Shown here: piece after piece, positions 25,085 through 33,354 of the stretch | Position numbering within the stretch: the stretch's first letter is position 1 | How the letters are laid out: every line of letters starts with the position of its first letter | From: an uncultured Clostridium sp. | Lineage (GTDB): Bacteria > Bacillota > Clostridia > TANB77 > CAG-508 | Assembly: GCA_958422985.1 (NCBI GenBank) | Contig: CATZPY010000010.1 | Span: forward strand, 1 to 45,709 | Length of the DNA stretch: 45,709 bases | Direction of reading: 5' to 3' | The notes under the pieces: generated by a model | What the model saw: only the letters and a program-made list of their open reading frames with translations | What the model was told of the DNA's origin: nothing | Database searches by the model: none | Position numbers and translations under genes: made by a program

Positions 25085-26563
25085 TTATAAGATAATACAA
25101 ATTAATCCTCCACTACCTTCATTTACAATTCGTTCTAAAGTTTCTTGCAATTTTATTTGTGCATCTTCAGGCATATGTGATAATTTACTTTGCAAGCCTT
25201 CATTAACAAGTTCGTGTAAACTCTTTCCAAATATATTAGATTCCCAAATTTTTTTAGGGTCATTTTCAAATTCAGATAATAAATAATTTACTAATTCTTC
25301 AGATTGCTTTTCAGAACCAACTATTGGAGAAACTTCTGTCTCTATATCGGCTCTTATCATATGTATAGAAGGGGCTTTAGCTTTTAGTTTAACACCAAAC
25401 CTAGAACCTTGTTTTACCATTTCAGGTTCATCTAAAATTAATTCATCTATTGCAGGTGTAACTATTCCATAACCTTTTGCCTTAACTTCCTCTAATGCAA
25501 ATGAAATTTTATCATATTCCTTTTTTACTTCAGAAAATTCAGACATAGTCTTAAATAAATCGCCATCGTTAGAAATAGTAACACCAGACATTTCGGTTAA
25601 AACATTATAAAATAGATTTTCTTTTAAATTAACAGAAATACAAACACTTCCAGTTCCAAGCTCTATTTTATCTATACACGCTTTTTGAATAACTTCAGAA
25701 GAAGACAAGGATTCTATACAATTTTCTACTTGTTTTAAAATTTTTACCTTTTCAAAAGAAACTTTTAAATCTTTTAATAGAGCTATTCTTAAAGGATGTG
25801 ACTCGTCTAATATATCTATCCATTTTGGAAAGTTAATATTGATTTCGTTAATGGGAAATTCATATAAAACTTTAGAAAATATGTTATTTATATCATCAAG
25901 TGTTAAATCTGAACAATTAATGGAAATTACAGTTGTTTCATACTTTAATTCTAGTTTTTTTGCTAAATCTTTTGTGTATTCAGAATTTGGATTTTCAGAA
26001 TTTAATACAATTACAAAAGGTTTATTTAAAGTTTTTAGTTCTGTAATTACACGTTCTTCGGCATTAATATAATCTTCTCTAGGAATATCTGTAAAACTAC
26101 CATCTGTAGTCATTACAATACCTATTGTAGAGTGTTCTGTTATAACCTTTTTGGTACCTATTTCTGCAGCTTGTTCAAAAGGAATTTCTTCTTCTGACCA
26201 AGGAGTTTTTACCATTCTTGGCATATCATCTTCTAAATAGCCAATAGCATTATTTACTAAATAGCCAACGCAATCTACTAATCTTGTTCTTAATTTAAGA
26301 TTATTATTAATAGTTATTTCTATAGCTTCATTCGGAACAAATTTTGGTTCTGTTGTCATAATTGTTCTGCCAGAAGCACTTTGTGGTAATTCATCTGTAG
26401 CACGTTCTTTTTTATATTCATTTTCGATATTTGGTATAACTAACAAATCCATAAATTTTTTTATAAAAGTAGACTTACCAGTTCTAACAGGTCCAACAAC
26501 ACCAACATAGATATCACCATCTGTACGCTTAGCAATATCCTCATATACATTAATATTTTCCAT
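25085..26563 (-). CDS. spoIVA: Stage IV sporulation protein A (spore coat morphogenetic ATPase)
   Basis: A 492-residue protein, exactly the family's usual length. It is made in the mother cell, hydrolyses ATP and polymerises on the forespore surface as the base layer of the spore coat. The Walker A motif GPVRTGKST (K30) is at the N-terminus; the C-terminal region that binds SpoVM and the membrane is conserved through its end. GGAGG precedes the ATG at 26563. A -35-like GGAATATC for mother-cell sigma-E lies upstream on the minus strand (about 26636-26643), but the -10 is poor. It is a marker for endospore formation in this organism. Confidence 0.98.
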   Translation of the reverse strand: MENINVYEDIAKRTDGDIYVGVVGPVRTGKSTFIKKFMDLLVIPNIENEYKKERATDELPQSASGRTIMTTEPKFVPNEAIEITINNNLKLRTRLVDCVGYLVNNAIGYLEDDMPRMVKTPWSEEEIPFEQAAEIGTKKVITEHSTIGIVMTTDGSFTDIPREDYINAEERVITELKTLNKPFVIVLNSENPNSEYTKDLAKKLELKYETTVISINCSDLTLDDINNIFSKVLYEFPINEININFPKWIDILDESHPLRIALLKDLKVSFEKVKILKQVENCIESLSSSEVIQKACIDKIELGTGSVCISVNLKENLFYNVLTEMSGVTISNDGDLFKTMSEFSEVKKEYDKISFALEEVKAKGYGIVTPAIDELILDEPEMVKQGSRFGVKLKAKAPSIHMIRADIETEVSPIVGSEKQSEELVNYLLSEFENDPKKIWESNIFGKSLHELVNEGLQSKLSHMPEDAQIKLQETLERIVNEGSGGLICIIL

Positions 26564-26678
26564 TTATAAAATACCTCCTCATAGAAAATGTTTGTACTAA
26601 GTTACTTTAGTTAAGTATATTAGTAAGAATATGAAGATATTCCATAAACTCTAAAAAAATATAGGTAAATGATAAACA

Positions 26679-26707
26679 TTGCAAAATAAAAAAGCATATG
26701 ATAGAAT
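26679..26707 (+). promoter_or_regulatory. Promoter of the UDP-sugar pyrophosphorylase pair
   Basis: TTGCAA (26679-26684) and TAGAAT (26702-26707) are 17 bases apart, extended by TGA before the -10. The start follows at 26732. Confidence 0.55.
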
Positions 26708-26731
26708 GAAATGGTGAATTGGAGGTTTAAT

Positions 26732-27985
26732 ATGAAAGAGGAAAAAATAATAGAAAATTTAAAAAAATATGGTCAAACTAGAACTTTAAAAATATTAGAA
26801 AATGTAAATAAAGAAACAAGAAAAAAAATAATTGAAGAATTACATGATATAAATTTTATACAATTAAAAGAATTATATAATAATATTAAAGAAGAAGCAG
26901 AAGTAGATGTAGGAGAATTAAAGCCAATAAAATCTTTAAATCCAGATAAAATAACTAAAGAAGAAAAAGAAATGTATGAAGATGTTGGAGCAGATATTTT
27001 AAAAAATAATAAATTTGCAGTAGTAACAATGTCTGGTGGACAAGGAACAAGATTAGGATATAAAGGTCCAAAAGGTACTTTTAAAATAGATGTAGAGCCA
27101 CAAGCAAAATATTTATTCGAAATAATAGTAGATACATTGCAAAGAGCAAATAAAAAATATAATGTAACTATTCCATGGTATATTATGACAAGTAATGAAA
27201 ATAATGATGAAATTGTAAAATTTATGGAAGAACATAATTATTTTGGGTATGACAAAGAATATATAGGTTTCTTTGAACAAGGAGAGTTGCCACTAATAAC
27301 AGAAGATGGTCAAATATTACTTGATGAAAACTACAATATAAAGAAAGCCTCAGATGGAAATGGTAGTATTTTTAAATCTATGTATATAAAAGGTGTATTA
27401 GAAGACATGAAATCAAAAGGAATAGAATGGGTATACATAGGTTCTATAGATAATGTATTATTAAAAATGGTAGATACATTATTAATGGGAGTTGCTATAA
27501 AAGAGGGATCAGAGATTGCAACAAGATCTATATTTAAAAATTGTCCTACAGAAAGAATAGGTTCTTTATGCATTCAAGATGGAAAAGTAAAAGTTATTGA
27601 ATATTCAGAATTACCACAAGACATGATAGAAGCAAAAGATGAAGATGGAGAAATTCTATTTGGAGAATCACATGTAATGTGTAATTTATTTAGTATAAGG
27701 GCGCTAGAGAAGATAAGCTTACAAAATTTACAATATCATAAAGCACATAAAAAATATAGTTATTTAGATGAAAATGGAAAATTAGTAGAACCAGAAGAAC
27801 CAAATGCATATAAATTTGAATATTTTATATTTGACTCTTTTGAATTCTTTAATCAAATATCTATTGTAAGAGGAAAAAGAGAAGAAGATTTTGCACCTGT
27901 AAAAAATAAAGAAGGAGTAGATAGCCCAGCTACAGCTAGCAAATTATACAATGAGTATTGGAGGAAACAAAATGAAAGAATGTAA
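26732..27985 (+). CDS. UDP-N-acetylglucosamine pyrophosphorylase, eukaryote-type (UDPGP family)
   Basis: A 417-residue nucleotidyltransferase that would join UTP with N-acetylglucosamine-1-phosphate or another sugar phosphate. The nucleotide-binding loop is MSGGQGTRLGYKGPKG near residue 100, and conserved downstream elements include IPWYIMTSNEN, GSIDNVLLK and KVIEYSELP. The sequence follows the eukaryotic UAP1/AGX type, not bacterial GlmU or GalU. The start ATG has GGAGGT before it; the longer frame from 26711 lacks one. Its last 14 bases overlap the next gene, a GlmU-like acetyltransferase domain, suggesting the two together replace bifunctional GlmU. Confidence 0.87.
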   Translation: MKEEKIIENLKKYGQTRTLKILENVNKETRKKIIEELHDINFIQLKELYNNIKEEAEVDVGELKPIKSLNPDKITKEEKEMYEDVGADILKNNKFAVVTMSGGQGTRLGYKGPKGTFKIDVEPQAKYLFEIIVDTLQRANKKYNVTIPWYIMTSNENNDEIVKFMEEHNYFGYDKEYIGFFEQGELPLITEDGQILLDENYNIKKASDGNGSIFKSMYIKGVLEDMKSKGIEWVYIGSIDNVLLKMVDTLLMGVAIKEGSEIATRSIFKNCPTERIGSLCIQDGKVKVIEYSELPQDMIEAKDEDGEILFGESHVMCNLFSIRALEKISLQNLQYHKAHKKYSYLDENGKLVEPEEPNAYKFEYFIFDSFEFFNQISIVRGKREEDFAPVKNKEGVDSPATASKLYNEYWRKQNERM

Positions 27986-28640
27986 AATAGAAAATTTATA
28001 TAATTTAAATGAAACAATAGCAAAAGATATTTTTGCAGAAGCTACATATCCTTGGGAAGTTTTGCCTAAGATAGAGGAATTTATTATAAATTTAGGAAAA
28101 AAATTAGATAAAAATGAATATGAAGAAAAAGAAGGAAATATTTGGATTGCTAAAAGTGCTAAAGTGGCACCAACTGCATATATAGCAGGTCCTGCTATAA
28201 TAGGAAAAAATGCCGAAGTAAGACATTGTGCTTTTATAAGAGGAAAAGCAATTGTTGGGGAAGGAGCAGTTGTTGGTAATTCTACAGAATTAAAAAATGT
28301 AATATTATTTAATAAAGTACAAGTTCCTCATTATAATTATGTAGGAGATTCAATATTAGGCTATAAAGCACATATGGGAGCCGGTTCTATAACTTCTAAT
28401 GTAAAATCAGATAAAAAGTTAGTAATAGTAAAAAATAAAGAAGAACAAATAGAAACCGGTCTAAAGAAATTTGGAGCTATGATTGGTGACGAAGTAGAAG
28501 TAGGATGTGGTTCTATATTAAACCCTGGAAGTGTAATTGGAAAACATACAAATATATATCCATTATCATCAGTAAGAGGTGTAGTGGCAGAAAACTCTAT
28601 ATACAAAAATAAAAACGAAATTGTAGAAAAAAATATATAA
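27972..28640 (+). CDS. Left-handed beta-helix acyltransferase resembling the GlmU C-terminal domain
   Basis: A 222-residue protein. After a short N-terminal helical region, hexapeptide repeats begin near residue 65 and build a left-handed beta helix (PTAYIAGPAIIGKNAEVRH). The stretch NYVGDSILGYKAHMGAGSI matches the acetyl-CoA binding region of GlmU-type glucosamine-1-phosphate acetyltransferases. GGAGG precedes the ATG at 27972, and the gene overlaps its predecessor by 14 bases, so translation is coupled. Related proteins are also annotated as mannose- or glucose-1-phosphate nucleotidyltransferase-associated; the acetyltransferase role is inferred. Confidence 0.82.
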   Translation: MKECKIENLYNLNETIAKDIFAEATYPWEVLPKIEEFIINLGKKLDKNEYEEKEGNIWIAKSAKVAPTAYIAGPAIIGKNAEVRHCAFIRGKAIVGEGAVVGNSTELKNVILFNKVQVPHYNYVGDSILGYKAHMGAGSITSNVKSDKKLVIVKNKEEQIETGLKKFGAMIGDEVEVGCGSILNPGSVIGKHTNIYPLSSVRGVVAENSIYKNKNEIVEKNI

Positions 28641-28660
28641 ATAATATTTAAAAGATTCTA

Positions 28661-28691
28661 AAAAAAGCAAAGTTTTATACTTTGCTTTTTT
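28661..28691 (+). terminator. Intrinsic terminator after the pyrophosphorylase pair
   Basis: A 13-bp A/T-rich stem (AAAAAAGCAAAGT with its complement) around a 5-base loop ends in six T. Confidence 0.85.
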
Positions 28692-28692
28692 G

Positions 28693-28805
28693 TATAGTCA
28701 GAAACTTCTCTTAGTCGGAGAAATTTCTGCACTTGAGAATTATGGCGAACCTTAGATTTTCTTATAATTTACATTTGTTAGAAAATCTTGGGTTCGCTTT
28801 TATTG
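28693..28805. repeat. Dispersed two-hairpin intergenic repeat, copy B
   Basis: Nearly identical in layout and mostly in sequence to copy C at 34592. Hairpin 1 is an imperfect palindrome at 28699-28721. Hairpin 2 has 17-bp arms (28745-28761 with 28781-28797) carrying GCGAACC at the base, followed by a T-rich tail. It starts immediately after the terminator at 28661-28691. Confidence 0.8.
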
Positions 28806-28822
28806 TTTCATAGTTGGAAATA

Positions 28823-29200
28823 TTATACACTTTGAGTACCTGGAATAAAATAATCTACAACTCCATAAATTAGAGCACCAATTATTGCTGCAATCCAAGA
28901 TATTGAGTATCCAGCTACAAAGAATTGTGTAGCATATAACGTTGCAACAGCAAGTGCAAAACCTACAATACCTCGACCGAAACTACTAGCATGTAAACCA
29001 GTAAATTTTGAAATTAAAAAGTCCATAATAGTAAGAACTATAGCAGCAATACCTAATGTCCAAATATTATTAATAGAGAAACCAGGAGTGAAAAAAGCAG
29101 TTATAGCTAAAACTACAGCAGATGTTACTAATCTCCATAGTATTTGTCCCATGGTACTTGTGGTTGAATTTCCTTTTACATTCATTTGACTATCAGCCAT
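28823..29200 (-). CDS. Holin-superfamily-IV type four-span membrane protein
   Basis: A 125-residue protein with a polar N-terminus (MADSQMNVKGNS) and four membrane spans. FTPGF, FLISKFTG and the final YFIPGTQSV match the mycobacterial-type 'phage holin' family PF04020, whose members in Firmicutes are chromosomal membrane proteins of unknown function. There are no phage genes nearby, so a lysis role is unlikely. AAGGAGG precedes the ATG on the minus strand. The dispersed repeat B lies at its 3' end and its second hairpin could help terminate it. Confidence 0.8.
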   Translation of the reverse strand: MADSQMNVKGNSTTSTMGQILWRLVTSAVVLAITAFFTPGFSINNIWTLGIAAIVLTIMDFLISKFTGLHASSFGRGIVGFALAVATLYATQFFVAGYSISWIAAIIGALIYGVVDYFIPGTQSV

Positions 29201-29326
29201 TATATAAAACCTCCTTAAATTGGTTTCATAATAGTAGTATTTACAAAAATAAAATAAATATTCAAAATTGAATAAAAAATATAGAATCAGACATAATAAA
29301 AAATGAATAATAAAGTAGGTGAAAGT

Positions 29327-30013
29327 ATGTTATCAAATTTTATAAGAGCAATAATTATATACATATTTGTTTTACTGATTATGAGGTTAATGGGAAAAAG
29401 AGAAATAGGACAGCTCCAACCATTTGAACTTGCAATATCTATTATGATTGCAGATTTAGCTTCTATTCCTATGTCAGATGTTGGAATTCCAATTTTAAAT
29501 GGATTAATACCAATTTTAGGACTTTTAGTTATGCACTTACTAATTTCTGTTTTAAATATGAAAAGTTTAAAATTTAGAGAGATAATATGTGGTAAGCCTT
29601 CCATTTTAATTTATAGAGGAAAAATTGATGAAAAAATATTACGAAAAGAAAGATTTACTATAAATGAATTAGAAGAAAGATTACGAGCTAATAATATTTT
29701 TAATATTGGAGATGTAGAATATGCTATATTAGAAACTAGTGGACAAATAACAGTAGTTCCTAAACCAGAAAAAAGAAATGTAATAGTTAAAGATTTTAAT
29801 ATAACTCCAGAATATGAAGGAATAGCATATGATTTAGTTATAGATGGAGTAATAATGGAAGAGAATTTACGAAAATTAGGAAAAGATTATAAATGGCTAG
29901 AAAAACAAGTTGCAAAATTTAAAATAAAACCTAAAGAAGCATTACTTGTAACTATAGATGGAGAAGGAGAGTTTTATTGTCAAGCAAAAGAAAGGAAAAA
30001 TAAAAATGTATAA
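29327..30013 (+). CDS. YetF/DUF421 family membrane protein
   Basis: A 228-residue protein with three N-terminal spans (about residues 5-75) containing the family signature LIMRLMGKREIGQLQPFELA, here shortened to MRLMGKREIGQLQPFE, and a soluble C-terminal DUF421 domain with EYAILETSGQITVVPK. I chose ATG 29327 because AGGTGAAAG lies before it; the ATG at 29303 has no ribosome binding site. The stop overlaps the following DUF4363 gene by eight bases, a pairing seen repeatedly in spore-forming clostridia. YetF-type proteins in Bacillus are tied to spore or envelope functions, but the activity is unknown. Confidence 0.88.
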   Translation: MLSNFIRAIIIYIFVLLIMRLMGKREIGQLQPFELAISIMIADLASIPMSDVGIPILNGLIPILGLLVMHLLISVLNMKSLKFREIICGKPSILIYRGKIDEKILRKERFTINELEERLRANNIFNIGDVEYAILETSGQITVVPKPEKRNVIVKDFNITPEYEGIAYDLVIDGVIMEENLRKLGKDYKWLEKQVAKFKIKPKEALLVTIDGEGEFYCQAKERKNKNV

Positions 30014-30395
30014 AGAAATTGTTATATGCATTTTAGTAGTTATTTTTATATTTAGTATGGATTTAATAAGTAATAACTATACAAAAAATGTTTTCTTTAA
30101 TATAAACAATGAATTATCAAACTTAAGAAATGAAATGACAAGCGAAAATAAAAACGAAGAAAAGATAAATGAAAAAATGAAAGAAATAGAAGAAAAATGG
30201 CATAAAAATATAAATTTATTATCTTGTTATCTAGAACATAATGAATTAGAAAAAGTGCAAAGACAAATTACGCTAATAAAAGGAAATATAGACGTTAAAG
30301 AATATAACCAAGCAACGCCTCAACTTGATGAATGTAAATTTATTATAAATCACATAATAGATAAAGAAAGTTTTTTAATAAGAAATATATTTTAA
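30006..30395 (+). CDS. DUF4363 family protein
   Basis: A 129-residue protein with one N-terminal membrane anchor (residues 5-22) and a helical extracytoplasmic domain. The helix-rich pattern with EEKWHKNINLLSCYLEHNE is characteristic of DUF4363 proteins. The ATG at 30006 is preceded by GAAAGG and overlaps the yetF-like stop, so the two are translated together. The partner arrangement supports a joint membrane complex, function unknown. Confidence 0.82.
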   Translation: MYKEIVICILVVIFIFSMDLISNNYTKNVFFNINNELSNLRNEMTSENKNEEKINEKMKEIEEKWHKNINLLSCYLEHNELEKVQRQITLIKGNIDVKEYNQATPQLDECKFIINHIIDKESFLIRNIF

Positions 30396-30473
30396 TCAAG
30401 GACCAGAAATGGATGGCACTGTTGGGGCTTGAACATATAGAGGGGATGCGGGGAAGAGGCTTTAAAATCCCGG
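30396..30473. other. Relatively G+C-rich intergenic remnant
   Basis: This non-coding stretch starts CAAGGACC and ends TTAAAATCCC, the same ends seen around the hairpin after pheT (14776-14818). The middle (TGTTGGGGCTTGAAC and GGGGATGCGGGG) is unlike the surrounding A+T-rich DNA. No ORF or RNA gene is recognised; it may be a decayed repeat. Confidence 0.35.
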
Positions 30474-30481
30474 TAGATAAG

Positions 30482-30520
30482 AATAGTAGGAGATTTTACG
30501 TAATTTCTTGCTATTTTTTA
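30482..30520 (+). terminator. Intrinsic terminator after the DUF4363 gene
   Basis: A 14-bp stem (30482-30495 with 30502-30515, three G-T pairs) is followed by a T run. Confidence 0.7.
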
Positions 30521-30537
30521 CTGTAAAGCTCTTGACA

Positions 30538-30565
30538 TTTACATCAAAATAGTGTAAAGTATAAT
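30538..30565 (+). promoter_or_regulatory. Promoter of the ylxM-ffh-rpsP-rplS operon
   Basis: TTTACA (30538-30543) and TATAAT (30560-30565) are 16 bases apart; a TTGACA at 30532-30537 adjoins the -35 but would give a 22-base spacer. Confidence 0.6.
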
Positions 30566-30589
30566 AGCATTACAAAAAAAGAAGGTGTA

Positions 30590-30925
30590 ATGGTGGAAAA
30601 AAACATAGAAATAAGTATATTATCACAAATATATAAAGATGTTTTAACAGAAAAACAATTTGAAATATTAGACCAATATTATAATAATGATTATTCCCTA
30701 TCAGAAATTGCAGAAAATTATAATATTACAAGGCAAGCAGTAAGAGATAATATAAAAAATGGTGAGTCTAAATTATATGATTTAGAAAATAAATTAGGCA
30801 TTATGAAAAAAAATGAAAAACAGCAAAAAATAATTGAAAACATAATAACTAAATTAGATAATTTAGAAATAAATGATAAAGAAAAAATTAATTCTATAAA
30901 AATAGAATTGAGAAAATTAATTTAA
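30590..30925 (+). CDS. ylxM: YlxM-family helix-turn-helix protein, SRP-associated
   Basis: A 111-residue UPF0122 protein. The sigma-70 region 4-like helix-turn-helix spans about residues 20-65 (YSLSEIAENYNITRQAV). YlxM proteins bind SRP RNA/Ffh and stimulate SRP GTP hydrolysis. The C-terminal tail is a longer charged helix than usual. GAAGGTG precedes the ATG. It is followed by ffh after 15 bases, the conserved Firmicutes arrangement. Confidence 0.9.
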   Translation: MVEKNIEISILSQIYKDVLTEKQFEILDQYYNNDYSLSEIAENYNITRQAVRDNIKNGESKLYDLENKLGIMKKNEKQQKIIENIITKLDNLEINDKEKINSIKIELRKLI

Positions 30926-30940
30926 GTTAAGGAGAAAATA

Positions 30941-32290
30941 ATGGCTTTTGAAGGATTATCTTCTAAATTACAAAATATAACAAATAAATTTAAGGGAAAA
31001 GTAAGAGTTACAGAATCCGACTTAAAAGATATGCTAAGAGAAGTTAAATTAGCATTACTAGAAGCAGATGTAAACTATAAAATAGTAAAAGAATTTATAG
31101 CTGTAATTCAAGAAAAAGCATTAGGTCAAGATGTATTAAAATCTTTAACACCAGGTCAGCAAATTATAAAAATAGTTAAAGATGAGCTTGTAGAATTATT
31201 AGGTGGAACAGAAAGTAAACTAACATTTTTACCAAATGCTCCAACAGTAATAATGTTAGTTGGTTTACAAGGTTCTGGTAAAACAACAACAGCTGGAAAA
31301 CTTGCTAACATTTTAAGAAAGCAAGGTAAAAAACCACTATTAGTTGCTTGTGATGTATACAGACCAGCAGCTATAAAACAACTTCAAGTAGTAGGAAAAC
31401 AGCTTAATATACCAGTTTTTAGTGATGAAAACTCTAAAAATGTTGTGAATATAGCAAAAAGATCAATTGATGAAGCAATAAGAAAATTAAATGATGTAAT
31501 AATACTAGATACTGCAGGAAGACTTCAAATAGATGAAGAACTAATGCAAGAATTACAAAATGTAAAGCAAAGTGTAAGACCACAAGAAATTTTACTAGTA
31601 GTAGATAGTATGACAGGTCAAGATGCTGTAAACGTAGCAACAACATTTAATGAAAAAGTTGGATTAGATGGAATAATACTAACTAAGTTAGATGGTGACA
31701 CTCGTGGTGGTGCAGCATTATCTGTAAAGAAAGTAACAGGTAAGCCAATAAAATATATTGCAACAGGTGAAAAATTAAGTGATATAGAACAATTTCATCC
31801 GGATAGAATGGCATCAAGAATTTTGGGAATGGGTGATGTGCTTTCAATAATAGAAAAAGCAGAAGAATCATTTAATGAAGAAGAAGCTAAAAAGATGGAA
31901 GAACAATTAAAAAAGCAAAATTTTGATTTGAATGATTATTTAATGCAATTAAGACAAGTAAAAAAGATGGGTTCTTTTTCATCTTTAATAAAAATGATTC
32001 CAGGAATGAATCAACTTAAAGATATAAAAGTAGATGACAAAGAATTTGATAGAATAGAAGCTATTATTTGTTCTATGACAAATAAAGAAAGAAGAAATCC
32101 AAAGCTATTAAATGCAAGTAGAAGAAAAAGAATAGCAAGTGGTAGCGGTACATCTGTACAAGAAATTAATAAATTCATGACTTCATTCGAAACAACACAA
32201 AAGATGATGAAGAAAATAAAAACAGGAAAAGGAATGAAGAATATGATGAAAAATCTAAACATGAATAATTTAAAAGATTTTAAAATGTAG
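30941..32290 (+). CDS. ffh: Signal recognition particle protein Ffh
   Basis: A 449-residue SRP GTPase that binds signal peptides as they leave the ribosome and delivers them to FtsY and SecYEG. It has the N domain (1-85), the G domain with GLQGSGKTTT at residue 108, DTAGR, TKLDGD and ATGEKLSDIEQF, and a methionine-rich M domain at the C-terminus (MKKIKTGKGMKNMMKNLNMN). AAGGAG precedes the ATG. No ftsY is adjacent. Confidence 0.98.
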   Translation: MAFEGLSSKLQNITNKFKGKVRVTESDLKDMLREVKLALLEADVNYKIVKEFIAVIQEKALGQDVLKSLTPGQQIIKIVKDELVELLGGTESKLTFLPNAPTVIMLVGLQGSGKTTTAGKLANILRKQGKKPLLVACDVYRPAAIKQLQVVGKQLNIPVFSDENSKNVVNIAKRSIDEAIRKLNDVIILDTAGRLQIDEELMQELQNVKQSVRPQEILLVVDSMTGQDAVNVATTFNEKVGLDGIILTKLDGDTRGGAALSVKKVTGKPIKYIATGEKLSDIEQFHPDRMASRILGMGDVLSIIEKAEESFNEEEAKKMEEQLKKQNFDLNDYLMQLRQVKKMGSFSSLIKMIPGMNQLKDIKVDDKEFDRIEAIICSMTNKERRNPKLLNASRRKRIASGSGTSVQEINKFMTSFETTQKMMKKIKTGKGMKNMMKNLNMNNLKDFKM

Positions 32291-32342
32291 ATTATTAATA
32301 AAAATTAATAATAGATACTTAGATTTTTAGGAGGTGAAATAA

Positions 32343-32582
32343 ATGGTAAAAATAAGACTACAAAGAGAAGGAAAGAAAAAAGCACCTTTTTATCATATAG
32401 TAGTAGCAGACTCTAGAAGTCCAAGAGATGGAAAAGTTATAGCTAAAATAGGAACATATGATCCAATGACAAAACCATCAACAATAGTTTTAGATAAAGA
32501 AGCTGCTAAAACATGGATAAAAAACGGAGCAAAACCTACAGATACAGTTAAAAAATTAATAGACTTAGCAAACAAAGACTAA
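32343..32582 (+). CDS. rpsP: 30S ribosomal protein bS16
   Basis: A 79-residue ribosomal protein with the family start MVKIRLQREGKKKAPFYHIV and IGTYDPMTKP. AGGAGGTG precedes the ATG. It follows ffh and precedes khpA, rimM, trmD and rplS, the standard order. Confidence 0.98.
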   Translation: MVKIRLQREGKKKAPFYHIVVADSRSPRDGKVIAKIGTYDPMTKPSTIVLDKEAAKTWIKNGAKPTDTVKKLIDLANKD

Positions 32583-32599
32583 TGCAGGAGGATTAACAA

Positions 32600-32830
32600 A
32601 TGAAGGAAGTTTTAGAGATAATGATAAAAAATTTAGTAGATAATGCTGAAGCAGTATCTATTAAAGAATTGAATGGTGAAAAATCAGTTGTATACGAAGT
32701 AAAAGTTTCAGATGATGATATGGGAAAAGTTATTGGTAAGCAAGGAAGAGTAGCAAGAGCTATAAGATCAATAATGAAATCTATAGCATCAAAAGAAGAC
32801 AAAAAAGTTACAATTGAATTCATTAACTAA
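32600..32830 (+). CDS. khpA: KH-domain RNA-binding protein KhpA
   Basis: A 76-residue single KH domain with the RNA-binding loop VIGKQGR. KhpA usually partners KhpB/Jag in RNA binding linked to cell-wall growth in Firmicutes. GCAGGAGG precedes the ATG. It lies in its conserved place between rpsP and rimM. Confidence 0.95.
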   Translation: MKEVLEIMIKNLVDNAEAVSIKELNGEKSVVYEVKVSDDDMGKVIGKQGRVARAIRSIMKSIASKEDKKVTIEFIN

Positions 32831-32841
32831 AAGGGGTTAAT

Positions 32842-33345
32842 ATGGAATACATAGAGATTGGACAAATTGTTAATACAAATGGATTAAAAGGTGTAGTAAA
32901 AGTAAATCCTTTTACAGATGATATTAGTAAATTTGAAGAGTTAAAGTATATATATATACAGCTTAAAAGCGAACTTAAAAGAGTGAAAATTGAGCAAGTA
33001 AGATATAATAAAAACCAGGTTTTACTAAAGCTTGAAGGAATAGACTCAATAGAAGAGGCAGAAAAATACAGAAACTTTTATTTGAAAATAGAAAAGAAAA
33101 GCCAAGAAGAACTAGGTGAAGATACATACTATATTGTAGACTTAATAGGAATTAATGTATATTCAGACAATGATGAATATTTAGGAAAAATAGAAGATGT
33201 ATTTCCAACTGGTAGTAATGATGTATATGTAGTAAAAGACAATCTCGGAAAGCAAATATTAGTTCCAGCAATAGCTGAAGTTGTAAAAGAAGTTGATTTG
33301 AAGAATAAAAAAATGGTAATAAAAATTATACCAGGATTAATATAG
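32842..33345 (+). CDS. rimM: Ribosome maturation factor RimM
   Basis: A 167-residue 16S rRNA processing factor that binds uS19 during 30S head assembly. The N-terminal RimM beta barrel (IGQIVNTNGLKGVVKVNPF) is followed by a PRC-barrel domain (about 95-165, with PTGSNDVYVVK and ILVPAIAEVVKEVD). AAAGGGG precedes the ATG. The gap to trmD is nine bases. Confidence 0.96.
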   Translation: MEYIEIGQIVNTNGLKGVVKVNPFTDDISKFEELKYIYIQLKSELKRVKIEQVRYNKNQVLLKLEGIDSIEEAEKYRNFYLKIEKKSQEELGEDTYYIVDLIGINVYSDNDEYLGKIEDVFPTGSNDVYVVKDNLGKQILVPAIAEVVKEVDLKNKKMVIKIIPGLI

Positions 33346-33354
33346 GAGAATTAA

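Noticed and set aside
26620..26650. Complete sigma-E promoter for spoIVA
   Set aside because: The -35-like GGAATATC fits well, but no -10 box with the right spacing and sequence was found, so I did not list it as a feature.
28823..29200. Possible prophage because of a 'holin' family membrane protein
   Set aside because: Family PF04020 occurs as an ordinary chromosomal gene in many Firmicutes and there are no phage structural, lysis, integrase or attachment-site signals nearby.
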